A stretch of 64,000 nucleotides of DNA from Flexivirga endophytica. Lineage in GTDB: Bacteria > Actinomycetota > Actinomycetes > Actinomycetales > Dermatophilaceae. The DNA lies in contig NZ_BMHI01000001.1 in NCBI RefSeq assembly GCF_014640635.1, forward strand, positions 62,001 through 126,000. The letters run 5' to 3'. Under the pieces are notes generated by a model. The model was not told the origin of the DNA and made no database searches. It worked only from the letters and a program-made list of their open reading frames with translations. The position numbers were made by a program, and so were the translations under genes. Below, one piece after another: positions 53,418-62,937 of this stretch (positions are counted from its first letter, which is position 1; every line of letters begins with the position of its first letter).

Positions 53418-54266
53418 TCAGAGCCGGGCCGCCGTGCGGACCAGGTCCGCGACCGCCACCGACCGGCTGTGCGGTGGCCAGGCGATCACCGTGGTCACCT
53501 GTGGGGCGTCGACGACCGGTATGGCGGTCAGGTCGTGGCCGAGGTTCGTGCGTGCGGACTCGGGCGCGATCACCGACGCGCGGCCCAGCGAGACGAGTTG
53601 TTGCAGCTGCGCGTGGTCGCGCACTTTCGGGCCGGGACCGTCCGGGTAGCCGCCGTCGGCCCGCGGCCATCGCGGCTGCGGCAGTCCGGGGAGGTCCGTC
53701 ACGTCGCTGGTGCGCACCTGCGGCCGGCCGGCGAGCGGGTGGCCGGCCGGCAGCAGGACGACCTGACCCTCGGTGCTGAGGGTTTCGTGGTCCAGTCCGG
53801 AGAGTGAGTCGAACGGGCGGTGCAAGAGCGCCACGTCCGCTCGGCCGGTGCGCAACAGCCGACCCTGCTCTCCGGGGCCGCACAGGAGCATGTCGACGCT
53901 GACGGAGTTCGGCTCGGAGGCGTAGGCATCCAGCAGTTTCGCGATCAACTCCGTCGACGCGCCCGCCTTGGAGGCCAGGACCACCGCAGGCCTGCCATCG
54001 GCGACCTCCGCGGCGCGCCGGGTGCGACGCTCGGCAGCGACGACTGCGTCGAGAGCCGCCCGTGCCTCGTCGAGCAGCACCGCGCCGGCACCGGTGAGAG
54101 TCACGCCGCGACTCGTCCGCTCCAACAGCGTCGCGTCGAGCCGGCGCTCGAGTTGAGCGATGGCGCGGGAGAGGGGTGGCTGGGCCATGCCGAGCCGCTG
54201 CGCGGCGCGCCCGAAGTTCAGCTCCTCGGCCACCGCGACGAAATAACGCAATTCCCGAGTCTCCAC
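53418..54266 (-). CDS. LysR-family transcriptional regulator
   Basis: 282 residues, GTG start at VETRELRYFVAVAEELNFGRAAQRLGM. The helix-turn-helix continues AQPPLSRAIAQLERRL; the effector domain has QVVLLPAGHPLAGR. It is slightly shorter than the usual 300 residues. The divergent SDR gene starts 96 bp away and a 23-bp palindrome lies between, so that gene is its probable target. Confidence 0.92.
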   Translation of the reverse strand: METRELRYFVAVAEELNFGRAAQRLGMAQPPLSRAIAQLERRLDATLLERTSRGVTLTGAGAVLLDEARAALDAVVAAERRTRRAAEVADGRPAVVLASKAGASTELIAKLLDAYASEPNSVSVDMLLCGPGEQGRLLRTGRADVALLHRPFDSLSGLDHETLSTEGQVVLLPAGHPLAGRPQVRTSDVTDLPGLPQPRWPRADGGYPDGPGPKVRDHAQLQQLVSLGRASVIAPESARTNLGHDLTAIPVVDAPQVTTVIAWPPHSRSVAVADLVRTAARL

Positions 54267-54286
54267 GGCGACCACGCTACGCCGGA

Positions 54287-54309
54287 GGCGATACCCAAGA
54301 GGTATCGCC
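54287..54309. promoter_or_regulatory. LysR-type operator
   Basis: Perfect 9-bp inverted repeat GGCGATACC / GGTATCGCC with 5-bp spacer, including the ATAC-N7-GTAT core, typical of LysR recognition sites (T-N11-A symmetry). It lies between the divergent LysR and SDR genes, 20 bp from the regulator's start codon. Confidence 0.75.
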
Positions 54310-54362
54310 GCCGACCTGATCGGTCTTGGCGCAGAAGCGGTCGTCGAGCCGAGGATCGATGC

Positions 54363-55088
54363 ATGAGCGAAAAGACGATTGCGCTGGTGACCGGCGCGAA
54401 CAAGGGCATCGGATACGAGATCGCGGCCGGACTCGGCCGGCTCGGGTGGCGAGTGGGTGTAGGCGCCCGTGACCAGCAGCGCCGTGAGGACGCGGTGGAC
54501 AAGCTGCGCGCGAACGGCGCGGACGCGTTCGGCGTGCCGCTGGACGTGACGTCCGACGACAGCGTCGCCGCGGCCGCCCGGCAGATCGAGCACGACGAGG
54601 GCGGATTGGACGTCCTGGTCAACAACGCCGGCATCACCGGCGGGGCCTCGCAGTTGCCCACCACCGTCGAGCCCGCCACGATGCTGCAGGTCGTCGACAC
54701 GAACGTCGTGGGCGTCATCCGCGTGACCAACGCGATGTTGCCGATGCTGCGCCGATCGGCGTCGCCGCGCATCGTGAACATGTCCAGCAGTGTCGGGTCG
54801 TTGACGCTGCAGACCACGCCGGGCGCCTTCGTCGGCCCGATCGCGGTCGCGTATGCGCCCTCGAAGACGTTCCTCAACGCGGTGACCGTGCAATACGCGA
54901 AGGAACTCGCAGACACGAGCATCCTGATCAACGCCGGATGTCCCGGATTCTGCGCCACGGACCTCAACGGCTTCCGTGGCACCCGCACTCCGGAGGAGGG
55001 CGCGCACATCGCCATACAGCTGGCGACTCTGCCGGACGACGGACCCACCGGTGAGTTCTTCGACGAGGCCGGACCCGTCGCGTGGTGA
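54363..55088 (+). CDS. Short-chain dehydrogenase/reductase
   Basis: 241 residues. Classical SDR: ALVTGANKGIGYEIA (cofactor), VLVNNAGITGG, NMSSSVGS, and YAPSKTFL (catalytic Tyr-x3-Lys). The TGANKGIG form is typical of the carbonyl-reductase-like subgroup. Probably NADPH-dependent on an unknown carbonyl, under control of the divergent LysR protein. Confidence 0.92.
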   Translation: MSEKTIALVTGANKGIGYEIAAGLGRLGWRVGVGARDQQRREDAVDKLRANGADAFGVPLDVTSDDSVAAAARQIEHDEGGLDVLVNNAGITGGASQLPTTVEPATMLQVVDTNVVGVIRVTNAMLPMLRRSASPRIVNMSSSVGSLTLQTTPGAFVGPIAVAYAPSKTFLNAVTVQYAKELADTSILINAGCPGFCATDLNGFRGTRTPEEGAHIAIQLATLPDDGPTGEFFDEAGPVAW

Positions 55089-55105
55089 ACGCCGCCACTT
55101 GAGCG

Positions 55106-55313
55106 GTGCCCCCGTCGGCGCCTCGTGCGACCTCGTTCCTCGGTCGTCCGATGCGCCTGTTACTTCTGCCGGGGGCACAAAAAAACCAGCAGCAAGCTGC
55201 TGGAATTTTGTGCCCCCGTCGGCGCCTCGTGCGACCTCGTTCCTCGGTCGTCCGATGCGCCTGTTACTTCTGCCGGGGGCACAAAAAAACCAGCAGCAAG
55301 CTGCTGGAATTTT
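55106..55313. repeat. Perfect 104-bp tandem duplication next to tRNA-Arg
   Basis: Copies at 55106-55209 and 55210-55313 are identical. Each begins GTGCCCCCG, which also occurs at 55314 as the tRNA 3' end, and each contains CCAGCAG-CAAG-CTGCTGG with an A7 run before it (T7 on the minus strand). The unit thus carries an extra copy of the tRNA 3' tip and its terminator. With the tRNA it fills most of the 494-bp gap 55089-55582. Confidence 0.95.
55279..55308 (-). terminator. Rho-independent terminator of tRNA-Arg (second copy at 55175-55204)
   Basis: On the minus strand: perfect stem CCAGCAG/CTGCTGG, loop CTTG, then T7, starting a few bases after the tRNA. The tandem duplication provides an identical terminator 104 bp further on. 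Confidence 0.85.
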
Positions 55314-55314
55314 G

Positions 55315-55386
55315 TGCCCCCGGCAGGATTCGAACCTGCGCTCCCGCCTCCGGAGGGCGGTGCTCTATCCCCTGAGCTACGGGGGC
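55315..55386 (-). tRNA. tRNA-Arg (anticodon CCG)
   Basis: 72 nt. Acceptor stem GCCCCCG/CGGGGGC with discriminator A, D arm GCTC-AGGGGATA-GAGC, anticodon stem CCGCC/GGCGG with loop CTCCGGA (anticodon CCG), variable loop GAGC, T arm GCAGG-TTCGAAT-CCTGC. The CCA end is not encoded. It decodes CGG, a frequent arginine codon in this genome. It lies 196 bp upstream of lysA on the other strand. Confidence 0.97.
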
Positions 55387-55582
55387 GTGCGGCGAACCGG
55401 ACGCAAGGACTCGTTCCTCATCATCGCATCAGCCGCCTGTGCCATGGCCCGTCCTGCGGCCAGCACGTCGCAAAGATTATCAGCCGCCGGGTGGTGCTCA
55501 CGACACGGTTACGCGTGACGCGCGATGTTCAGCCGTCGGACGAGGCGGTATGGCGCATCGGCGCCGCCGTATCGTGTCGCCC

Positions 55583-56938
55583 GTGACTTCCGCTACCCGA
55601 CTTGACGCCCACGTGTGGCCGAGCGGCCTCAGTGAGAACGCCGGCGGCGAGCTGGCCCTGCACGGGCATCCGCTCAGTGAGCTGGCGACGACATACGGCA
55701 CGCCGGCCTACCTGGTCGACGTGCCGGATCTGCTCGCCCGCGCCTGCGCGTTCCGGGACGAGTTTCGGACTGCGTTCGAGGCGATCGGGACGACGTGTGA
55801 CGTGTTCTACGCCGGCAAGGCGTTCCTCTGCTCCGCCCTGGTGCGCCTGCTGGACGCCGAAGGACTGAGCCTGGACGTGTGCACCAGCGGTGAGCTCGCG
55901 GTGGCCGCGAAGGCGGGCTTCCCCGGCGAACGCACGGGCATGCATGGCAACAACAAGTCCGTCGCCGAGATCGAGGCCGCTGTCGACCACGGCATCGGCC
56001 GGATCATCGTCGACTCGATGGTCGAGATCGATCGGGTCGTCGCCATCGCCCGCAGCCGTGGCGTCCGCGTCGGGGTGATGCTGCGCGTCAAGACCGGGGT
56101 CGAGGCGCACACCCACGAGTTCATCGCCACCGCGCACGAGGACCAGAAGTTCGGCTTCTCGCTGTCGGGCGGGCAGGCGGCCGAGGCCGCCGGCGAGGTG
56201 CTGCGACACCCGGATGAGTTGCAGTTGTTGGGATTCCACTCGCACATCGGCTCGCAGATCTTCGACTCCGACGGCTTCCGGGTCGCGGCGCAGCGCCTCA
56301 TCGCCATACAGCTGCAGATCGCGCAGGACTACGGCGTCGTGCTGCCGGAGCTCGACCTCGGTGGCGGGTTCGGCATCGCCTACGTGCCCGAGGACGAGCC
56401 GCTGGCCCCGCGCGAGATGGCGACTCAGCTCGCCGCGATCGTGCAGGCGGCGTGCGAGGAGACCCGGACTCCGGTGCCGCGCGTGTCGATCGAGCCCGGC
56501 CGCGCGATCATCGGACCCGCCGGGATCACGCTCTACGAGGTCGGCACGGTCAAGCCGGTGCAGGCCACCGACGAACTCGTCCGCACATACATCTCGGTCG
56601 ACGGCGGTATGAGCGACAACCCGCGGCCGGCGCTCTACCAGGCCGATTACGTTGCCACGCTTGCCAATCGGCGCAGTGAGGCGCAGCAGACCCAATCACG
56701 CGTCGTCGGCAAGCACTGCGAGTCCGGCGACATCGTCGTGCGCGACCAGCAACTTCCGTCCGATGTGCAGCCCGGAGACCTGCTCGCCGTCGCCGCCACC
56801 GGCGCCTACTGTCGGGCGTTGTCCAGCCAGTACAACCACGTCACGCGGCCGCCCGTGCTGGCGGTCACGCCGGACGGCGTGCGCACGTGGCTGCGCCGCG
56901 AGACGATTGACGATCTGTTGGCCCTCGAAGGGGAGTAG
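55583..56938 (+). CDS. lysA: Diaminopimelate decarboxylase
   Basis: 451 residues from the GTG of VTSATRLDAHVW (another GTG three codons earlier is possible). PLP lysine in VFYAGKAF, HGNNKS, HSHIGSQI, LGGGFGIAY, VSIEPGRAI, and the C-terminal CESGDIV and GAYCRALSSQYN motifs. It makes L-lysine from meso-diaminopimelate. argS, which often precedes lysA in actinobacteria, is not here. hom follows after 6 bp. Confidence 0.97.
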   Translation: MTSATRLDAHVWPSGLSENAGGELALHGHPLSELATTYGTPAYLVDVPDLLARACAFRDEFRTAFEAIGTTCDVFYAGKAFLCSALVRLLDAEGLSLDVCTSGELAVAAKAGFPGERTGMHGNNKSVAEIEAAVDHGIGRIIVDSMVEIDRVVAIARSRGVRVGVMLRVKTGVEAHTHEFIATAHEDQKFGFSLSGGQAAEAAGEVLRHPDELQLLGFHSHIGSQIFDSDGFRVAAQRLIAIQLQIAQDYGVVLPELDLGGGFGIAYVPEDEPLAPREMATQLAAIVQAACEETRTPVPRVSIEPGRAIIGPAGITLYEVGTVKPVQATDELVRTYISVDGGMSDNPRPALYQADYVATLANRRSEAQQTQSRVVGKHCESGDIVVRDQQLPSDVQPGDLLAVAATGAYCRALSSQYNHVTRPPVLAVTPDGVRTWLRRETIDDLLALEGE

Positions 56939-56944
56939 AAACGT

Positions 56945-58234
56945 ATGGCGAAGCCACTGAGGGTTGCGCTGCTCGGCTGCGGAGTGGTCGGCAGTGCAGT
57001 AGCCCGACAGCTGACCGATGACGCCGCGGACCTCGCCGCTCGTGTCGGCGCACCGCTCGAGCTGATCGGTGTCGCAGTTCGGGACGTGACCAAGCCGCGC
57101 CCCGAATCCGGTGTGCCACCAGAGCTTTTCACCACGGACGCGGAGTCACTGGTCTCCAATGCCGACCTGGTCGTGGAGCTGATGGGTGGGCTGGAACCCG
57201 CGCGCACGCTGCTGCTTCGGGCGATCGAGCACGGCGCGGCGGTCATCACCGCCAACAAGGCGCTGCTCGGCGCCGACGGACCCCGCCTATATGCCGCGGC
57301 GGACGCGCGCAACGTCGACCTGTCCTTCGAGGCATCGGTCGCGGGCGCCATACCGCTGCTGCGACCGTTGCGGGAGTCGCTCGCCGGCGATGACGTGCAG
57401 CGGGTCATGGGCATCGTCAACGGCACCACGAACTACATCCTCGACAAGATGGACCGCACCGGTGCCGCGCTGCCCGACGTGCTCGCCGAGGCACAGGAGC
57501 TCGGGTATGCCGAGGCCGACCCCACCGCCGACGTCGAGGGACACGACGCGCAGGCCAAGGCTGCGATCCTGGCTTCGCTCGCCTTCCACACCCGCGTCTC
57601 CAGCGATGACGTGCACTGCGAAGGGATCATGGGGATCACCGACGCCGACATCCGCGATGCGCGCAAGATCGGTTGTGTCGTCAAGCTTCTCGCGATCTGC
57701 GAGCGGACCCCCGACGGAGTCAGCGCGCGCGTGCATCCGACGCTGGTGCCGCGCTCGCACCCGCTCGCCTCGGTGCACGACGCATTCAACGCAGTCTTCC
57801 TGGAGACGGCGCTGGCCGGTGAGCTGATGTTCTACGGCAAGGGAGCCGGAGCGGCGCCGACGGCGTCGGCCGTGCTCGGTGACCTGGTCCAGGCCGGCCG
57901 TCATCGAGTGGTCGGAGGGCACGGCCCGCGGGAGTCGGCATACGCCGAGTTGCCGGTGCTGCCGATCGCTCGGACACAGACCAGCTACTTCATCCGGCTG
58001 GACGTGCTGGACCGCCCAGGTGTGCTCGCACGAGTCGCGAATGTCTTTGGCGCACACGATGTTTCGATCGAGAGCATGCGGCAGGGCGTGCGCCGGTCGG
58101 AGGAAGGTCTGGCGATCCTGCAGCTGGTCACGAACCAAGCGGCGGACGAGTCGTTGGTCGCGACCGTCGAAGAACTTCGCAAGCTCGATGATGTGCACGA
58201 GGTCAGCTCCGTGCTCCGTGTGGAAGGAATGTAA
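56945..58234 (+). CDS. hom: Homoserine dehydrogenase
   Basis: 429 residues. NAD(P) fold [64 protein letters not shown] (catalytic Asp/Lys region), and a C-terminal ACT domain ([27 protein letters not shown]) giving threonine feedback control. It reduces aspartate semialdehyde to homoserine. Second gene of the lysA-hom-thrC-thrB block. Confidence 0.97.
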   Translation: MAKPLRVALLGCGVVGSAVARQLTDDAADLAARVGAPLELIGVAVRDVTKPRPESGVPPELFTTDAESLVSNADLVVELMGGLEPARTLLLRAIEHGAAVITANKALLGADGPRLYAAADARNVDLSFEASVAGAIPLLRPLRESLAGDDVQRVMGIVNGTTNYILDKMDRTGAALPDVLAEAQELGYAEADPTADVEGHDAQAKAAILASLAFHTRVSSDDVHCEGIMGITDADIRDARKIGCVVKLLAICERTPDGVSARVHPTLVPRSHPLASVHDAFNAVFLETALAGELMFYGKGAGAAPTASAVLGDLVQAGRHRVVGGHGPRESAYAELPVLPIARTQTSYFIRLDVLDRPGVLARVANVFGAHDVSIESMRQGVRRSEEGLAILQLVTNQAADESLVATVEELRKLDDVHEVSSVLRVEGM

Positions 58235-58286
58235 TGGCACCTGGCGACCGAAGGGCGCAGCAACAACTCAGGCTGGAGGCGTGGGG

Positions 58287-59393
58287 ATGAGGAACGAATC
58301 TGCACGCCGCCAGCAGTGGCGAGGCGTTATTCGTGAGTACGCCGACAGGTTGCCCTCGTTGGAGGGTGCGCCGGTCATCACGCTGGGGGAGGGTGGTACG
58401 CCGCTGATCCACGCGGAGTGGCTCAGCGGCGAGGTGGGCGCGGACGTGCACGTGAAGTTCGAGGGCCTCAACCCGACCGGCTCCTTCAAGGACCGCGGCA
58501 TGACGGCAGCGATCTCGGCAGCCGCGAAAGCCGGTGCGAAAGCAGTGATCTGCGCGTCCACCGGCAACACGTCCGCTTCGGCGGCGGCATACGCCACCAA
58601 GGCCGGTATGACGTGCGGCGTGCTCGTCCCCGAGGGCAAGATCGCGATGGGCAAGCTCGCCCAGGCGATCGCGCATGGTGCGCAACTGCTGCAGGTCGAC
58701 GGCAACTTCGACGACTGCCTGACGCTGGCGCGCAAGCTGGCCGAGGCCTACCCGGTGGAGCTGGTCAACTCGGTCAACCCCGCACGCATCGAGGGCCAGA
58801 AGACCGCGTCCTTCGAGGTCATCGACGTGCTCGGCGACGCGCCGGACATCCACTGCCTGCCGGTCGGCAACGCCGGCAACATCACCGCATACTGGAAGGG
58901 CTACCGCGAATCCGCGGCACTGCCAACCGGATCCGACGGTGCGACCACGAAGACGCCGAAGATGTGGGGCTTCCAGGCAGCTGGCGCGGCGCCGATCGTG
59001 AAGGGCCACCCGGTCGACGACCCGGACACCATCGCGACAGCGATCCGGATCGGCAATCCGGCGTCGTGGCAGCAGGCGATCGCGGCACGCGACGAGTCCG
59101 GCGGCCTGATCGACGCCGTGACCGACGAGCAGATCCTGCACGCGCACCACATCATCTCGAGCAAGGAAGGCATCTTCGTGGAGCCGGGTTCGGCCGCGAG
59201 CATCGCCGGCCTGCTGATGATGCACGAGCGCGGTGAGATCCCGGCCGGTGCGACGATCGTCTGCACCGTTACCGGGCACGGCCTGAAGGACCCGCAGTGG
59301 GCGCTGCAGGACGCCGACGGGCAGCAGGTGCAGCCGACCAAGGTGCCGGTCGACGCGGTGACTGCTGCGCGGGCCCTCGGCCTGGAAGGCTGA
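58287..59393 (+). CDS. thrC: Threonine synthase
   Basis: 368 residues from the ATG after GGAGG. PLP lysine in [39 protein letters not shown] and the Ser/Thr-rich VTGHGLKDP near the end. The compact single-domain form typical of actinobacteria. Converts O-phosphohomoserine to threonine, using the product of the next gene, thrB. Confidence 0.97.
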   Translation: MRNESARRQQWRGVIREYADRLPSLEGAPVITLGEGGTPLIHAEWLSGEVGADVHVKFEGLNPTGSFKDRGMTAAISAAAKAGAKAVICASTGNTSASAAAYATKAGMTCGVLVPEGKIAMGKLAQAIAHGAQLLQVDGNFDDCLTLARKLAEAYPVELVNSVNPARIEGQKTASFEVIDVLGDAPDIHCLPVGNAGNITAYWKGYRESAALPTGSDGATTKTPKMWGFQAAGAAPIVKGHPVDDPDTIATAIRIGNPASWQQAIAARDESGGLIDAVTDEQILHAHHIISSKEGIFVEPGSAASIAGLLMMHERGEIPAGATIVCTVTGHGLKDPQWALQDADGQQVQPTKVPVDAVTAARALGLEG

Positions 59394-59408
59394 CCGGGAC
59401 TCAATTCC

Positions 59409-60350
59409 ATGGATTCTGAAGTGTTTTCGCCCGGTTCCTCGGTCACCATCGAGGTGCCTGCGAGCAGTGCCAACCTCGGCCCGGGGTTCGACTCGATCGG
59501 TCTTGGGCTCGGCATCACCGACACGGTGCAGGCCACGATCGGCGGTGACGGCTTGCACATCTCCGTCGAAGGCCACGGCACCGGAGCCGTGCCGACGGAC
59601 GGCACGCACCTGGTCTGGCGCTCGGCGCTGGCCATGTGGCAGAACCTCGGCATCGAGCCGCCGACCGACCTGATCCTGCACTGCCGCAATGCAATTCCGC
59701 ACTCTCGAGGTCTGGGATCGTCGGCCGCCGCGATCGTCGCAGGTATGGCGACGGCACTCGCGCTGGTCCGCGAACGCATCGACAACCCGGCATCACTGGC
59801 GCTGCTCAGCAACCTCGCCGGTCAGTCCGAGGGCCACCCGGACAACGCATCCGCGAGTGTGTATGGCGGCCTGACCGTCTCCTGGGCCGACGACGAGGGC
59901 GCGGGGTGGCGCACGGTGCGTCCGCAGCTGCATCCCGAAGTGACGTCGGCGGTGCTCCTGCCGGAGGCGACGCTGGCCACCGACACCGCGCGGGCCGCGC
60001 TCGGCGAAAGTGTTTCGCTGTCGGCTGCCGCCTCCACCGCCGGACGTGCTGCCCTGCTGGTGCACGCGCTGACCCAGGAGCCGGAGTTGCTGCTGCCGGC
60101 CACGCGGGACTGGCTGCACCAGGAGCCCCGCAGGGCGTCATACGAGCAGAGCATGGGGGTCGTCGACCAGCTGCGAGCACGCGGGCTCGCAGCCACGATC
60201 TCGGGTGCCGGGCCGGCCGTGTTGGTGCTGGGTGCAGGGGAATTCGCACTCGGCGCCGACGAGTTGCCGGTGGGCTGGCAGGTGCTCCGTCCGGGAATCG
60301 CCACATCGGGTGTGCGAGTCGTTTCGCATTCCGCACCCGTGACGGTGTAA
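59409..60350 (+). CDS. thrB: Homoserine kinase
   Basis: 313 residues. GHMP kinase: PASSANLGPGFDSIGL, the ATP loop IPHSRGLGSSAAAIVAG, SVYGGLTVSW and SGAGPAVLVL at the C-terminus. Phosphorylates homoserine for ThrC. It starts 15 bp after thrC; a 201-bp gap to rho follows, with no other gene but probably the rho promoter and leader. Confidence 0.97.
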   Translation: MDSEVFSPGSSVTIEVPASSANLGPGFDSIGLGLGITDTVQATIGGDGLHISVEGHGTGAVPTDGTHLVWRSALAMWQNLGIEPPTDLILHCRNAIPHSRGLGSSAAAIVAGMATALALVRERIDNPASLALLSNLAGQSEGHPDNASASVYGGLTVSWADDEGAGWRTVRPQLHPEVTSAVLLPEATLATDTARAALGESVSLSAAASTAGRAALLVHALTQEPELLLPATRDWLHQEPRRASYEQSMGVVDQLRARGLAATISGAGPAVLVLGAGEFALGADELPVGWQVLRPGIATSGVRVVSHSAPVTV

Positions 60351-60551
60351 GTTTGGTTTTGCATCGACGGCCCAAGCCGACCGAGTGACAGTTTCGTCCC
60401 GGATGTCGATGCCTCACCGCAACGTCGCTCGCCGATTCTTTCGGCAGTGCGCATCCCGGTGATGAGTGTTACTTCGCTTTGAGAAGCTAACTATTTTTGG
60501 CACACCCCACACCGGCCTCAGCGCCGGACGAACGAGGGGGAAGGAACCTTC

Positions 60552-62633
60552 GTGACCGATACCACCGAACTCTCCGCGCCCGCAGCGGCGCCTGCTTCGA
60601 GCTCCAGCGGCACCTCCAAGGGCAGCCTGAGCACGATGAAGCTGGATGAGCTCAAGCAGCTCGCGGTGACCATGGGCATCAGCGGCACTTCCAAGATGCG
60701 CAAGAGCGATGTGCTCTCCGCGATCCGTGAGCGCGGGGGCGAGAACAAGTCCGCTGCTCCCGACAGTGCGCAGAGCACTCCGCGCCGGTCGCGCCGGGCG
60801 GCCTCCGCTCCGGCCGGCCCCGCTGAGAGCGCCGCGCCCCAGACCGTTCCGGCCGACAGCAAACCGGCCGACAGCAAGCCTGCTGACGACAAGCCTGCCG
60901 ACTCCAAGCCCGCAGATTCCAGGCCCGCAGATTCCAGGCCCGCAGATTCCAGGCCCGCCGACAACGCTGCCGACAAGCCGGCGGAGCCGGCCGACCAGCA
61001 GCGCAACGAGCGCGACGGCCAGCGGGCCGACAACGGCGACAAGCGTGGCGACCACAACCGTGCCGACAGCGGCGACAGCGACCGCGGCAACCGAGGCAAC
61101 AACCGTCAGGGCGACCAGCAGCAGGGCGGCAACAACCGCCAGGGGGACCAGCAGCAGGGCGGTAACGACCGCGGCAACTCCGGTGACCGCACCGACCGCG
61201 GCAACGACCGCAACGACCGTGGCAACCGCCAGGGTGGCAACACTGACCGCGGCGACCGCAACAACGACGGCGACCGCCAGGGCGGCAACAACCGTCAGGG
61301 TGGCAACCGCCAAGGTGGCAACACTGACCGCGGCAACCGCAACAACGACCGCGGCGACCGGTGGAACGACGACGACGGTGGCAACCGCAACCGTCGACGC
61401 CAGCGTGGCCGCGACCGCAAGCGCGGCCGTGGCCGCGGTGCCGACGACTTCGGTGACGTGGACACGCAGGTGCGCGAGGACGACGTCCTGGTCCCCGTGG
61501 CCGGCATCGTCGACGTGCTCGACAACTACGCGTTCGTCCGCACGAGCGGTTACCTCGCGGGTCCCAACGACGTCTACGTGCCGATGGGCATGGTCAAGAA
61601 GAACGGCATGCGCAAGGGTGACGCCGTCACCGGTGCGATCCGTGCGCTGCGCGAGGGCGAGCAGCTGCCGGCCCGCCAGAAGTTCAACGCTCTGGTCCGC
61701 CTGGACACCGTCAACGGTATGACGCCCGAGCAGGCCAAGCAGCGTGTCGAGTTCGGCAAGCTGACCCCGCTCTACCCGCAGGAGCGGTTGCGCCTCGAGG
61801 ACGACCCGAAGCACCTGACCAACCGCGTCATCGACCTGGTCGCACCGATCGGCAAGGGCCAGCGTGGCCTGATCGTGGCCCCGTCGAAGTCCGGTAAGAC
61901 CATGGTCATGCAGGCGATCGCCAACGCGATCACCACCAACAACCCCGAGTGCCACCTGATGGTCGTGCTCGTCGACGAGCGTCCCGAGGAAGTCACCGAC
62001 TTCCAGCGTTCGGTCAAGGGTGAGGTCATCTCCTCGACCTTCGACCGTCCCGCGACGGACCACACCGAGGTCGCCGAGCTCGCCATCGCGCGTGCCAAGC
62101 GACTTGTGGAGCTGGGTCAGGACGTCGTGGTGCTGCTGGACGGCATCACCCGCCTGGGCCGCGCCTACAACCTGGCCGCCCCGGCCAGCGGTCGCATCAT
62201 GTCCGGTGGTGTCGACTCGGCTGCGCTCTACCCGCCGAAGAAGTTCTTCGGTGCCGCCCGCAACATCGAGAACGGCGGCTCGCTGACCATCCTGGCGACC
62301 GCGCTGATCGAGTCCGGCTCGCGCATGGACGAGGTCATCTTCGAGGAGTTCAAGGGCACCGGCAACTGGGAGCTGCGCCTGTCGCGTCAGCTCGCGGAGC
62401 GTCGCATCTACCCGGCCGTCGACGTCAACCAGAGCAGCACCCGCCGCGAGGAGATCCTGCTCGGCGGCGACGAGCTGAAGATCATGTGGAAGCTGCGTCG
62501 CGTGCTGGCCGCGCTCGACTCGCAGCAGAGCATCGAGGTGCTGTTGGACCGGTTGAAGAAGACCGCGTCCAACACCGAGTTCCTGATGCAGGTCCAGCAG
62601 ACCAGCTCGATCAAGCTCGACGACGAGGACTGA
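60552..62633 (+). CDS. rho: Transcription termination factor Rho with long disordered N-terminal insert
   Basis: 693 residues; GTG start after GGGGGAAGGAA. An N-terminal SAP-like helix region ([20 protein letters not shown]) is followed by about 250 residues of low complexity: Lys/Pro/Ala/Asp repeats ([16 protein letters not shown]), then Asn/Gln/Gly/Arg/Asp repeats ([35 protein letters not shown]) and a basic patch. The conserved core has the cold-shock RNA site ([11 protein letters not shown]), Walker A APSKSGKT, Walker [17 protein letters not shown] and the Q/R loops. Long insertion domains are known in actinobacterial Rho and raise RNA affinity. Confidence 0.97.
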   Translation: MTDTTELSAPAAAPASSSSGTSKGSLSTMKLDELKQLAVTMGISGTSKMRKSDVLSAIRERGGENKSAAPDSAQSTPRRSRRAASAPAGPAESAAPQTVPADSKPADSKPADDKPADSKPADSRPADSRPADSRPADNAADKPAEPADQQRNERDGQRADNGDKRGDHNRADSGDSDRGNRGNNRQGDQQQGGNNRQGDQQQGGNDRGNSGDRTDRGNDRNDRGNRQGGNTDRGDRNNDGDRQGGNNRQGGNRQGGNTDRGNRNNDRGDRWNDDDGGNRNRRRQRGRDRKRGRGRGADDFGDVDTQVREDDVLVPVAGIVDVLDNYAFVRTSGYLAGPNDVYVPMGMVKKNGMRKGDAVTGAIRALREGEQLPARQKFNALVRLDTVNGMTPEQAKQRVEFGKLTPLYPQERLRLEDDPKHLTNRVIDLVAPIGKGQRGLIVAPSKSGKTMVMQAIANAITTNNPECHLMVVLVDERPEEVTDFQRSVKGEVISSTFDRPATDHTEVAELAIARAKRLVELGQDVVVLLDGITRLGRAYNLAAPASGRIMSGGVDSAALYPPKKFFGAARNIENGGSLTILATALIESGSRMDEVIFEEFKGTGNWELRLSRQLAERRIYPAVDVNQSSTRREEILLGGDELKIMWKLRRVLAALDSQQSIEVLLDRLKKTASNTEFLMQVQQTSSIKLDDED

Positions 62634-62656
62634 GCCTTTTCGCTCCACCCCTCGCA

Positions 62657-62706
62657 CGACAGCGACGGCCCCGCACGAGCAAGCTCGTGCGGGGCCGTCG
62701 CTGTCG
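62657..62706 (+). terminator. Very strong hairpin after rho
   Basis: Perfect 23-bp stem (CGACAGCGACGGCCCCGCAC... paired with ...GTGCGGGGCCGTCGCTGTCG) with loop CAAG, starting 24 bp after the rho stop; no T tract. The rest of the gap (62707-62937) contains only a near-repeat CGAGTGACGGC (62830 and 62849 region) and no gene. Confidence 0.8.
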
Positions 62707-62937
62707 TGGTCGTCGTTCCGCGGGCGTCCGCTTGTCGTGCGGTCGGGTCATCGTGGCCCGTTGCGATAGCCCACCTGTCGTTCCGTCGTCTGTTCGAGGG
62801 GCGCTTTCGTCATACGGCCACCATGCCGAGTGACGGCTTCCTCGGCGAGTGACGGCCGTATCGGACCGTCATCCGGCGAGAGAGCCGTCCTTCGGCAAGG
62901 GGTTGGCCGAGTGTGAACGAGCCTCTGGCCGGACGAA

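Noticed and set aside
55387-55582. argS fragment or lysine riboswitch upstream of lysA
   Set aside because: No similarity to arginyl-tRNA synthetase and no recognisable riboswitch fold; only a promoter-sized gap remains.
60414-62657. 747-codon open frame antisense to rho
   Set aside because: It mirrors the repetitive GC-rich rho frame, yields Val/Ala-rich nonsense and has no motif; rho on the plus strand is unmistakable.
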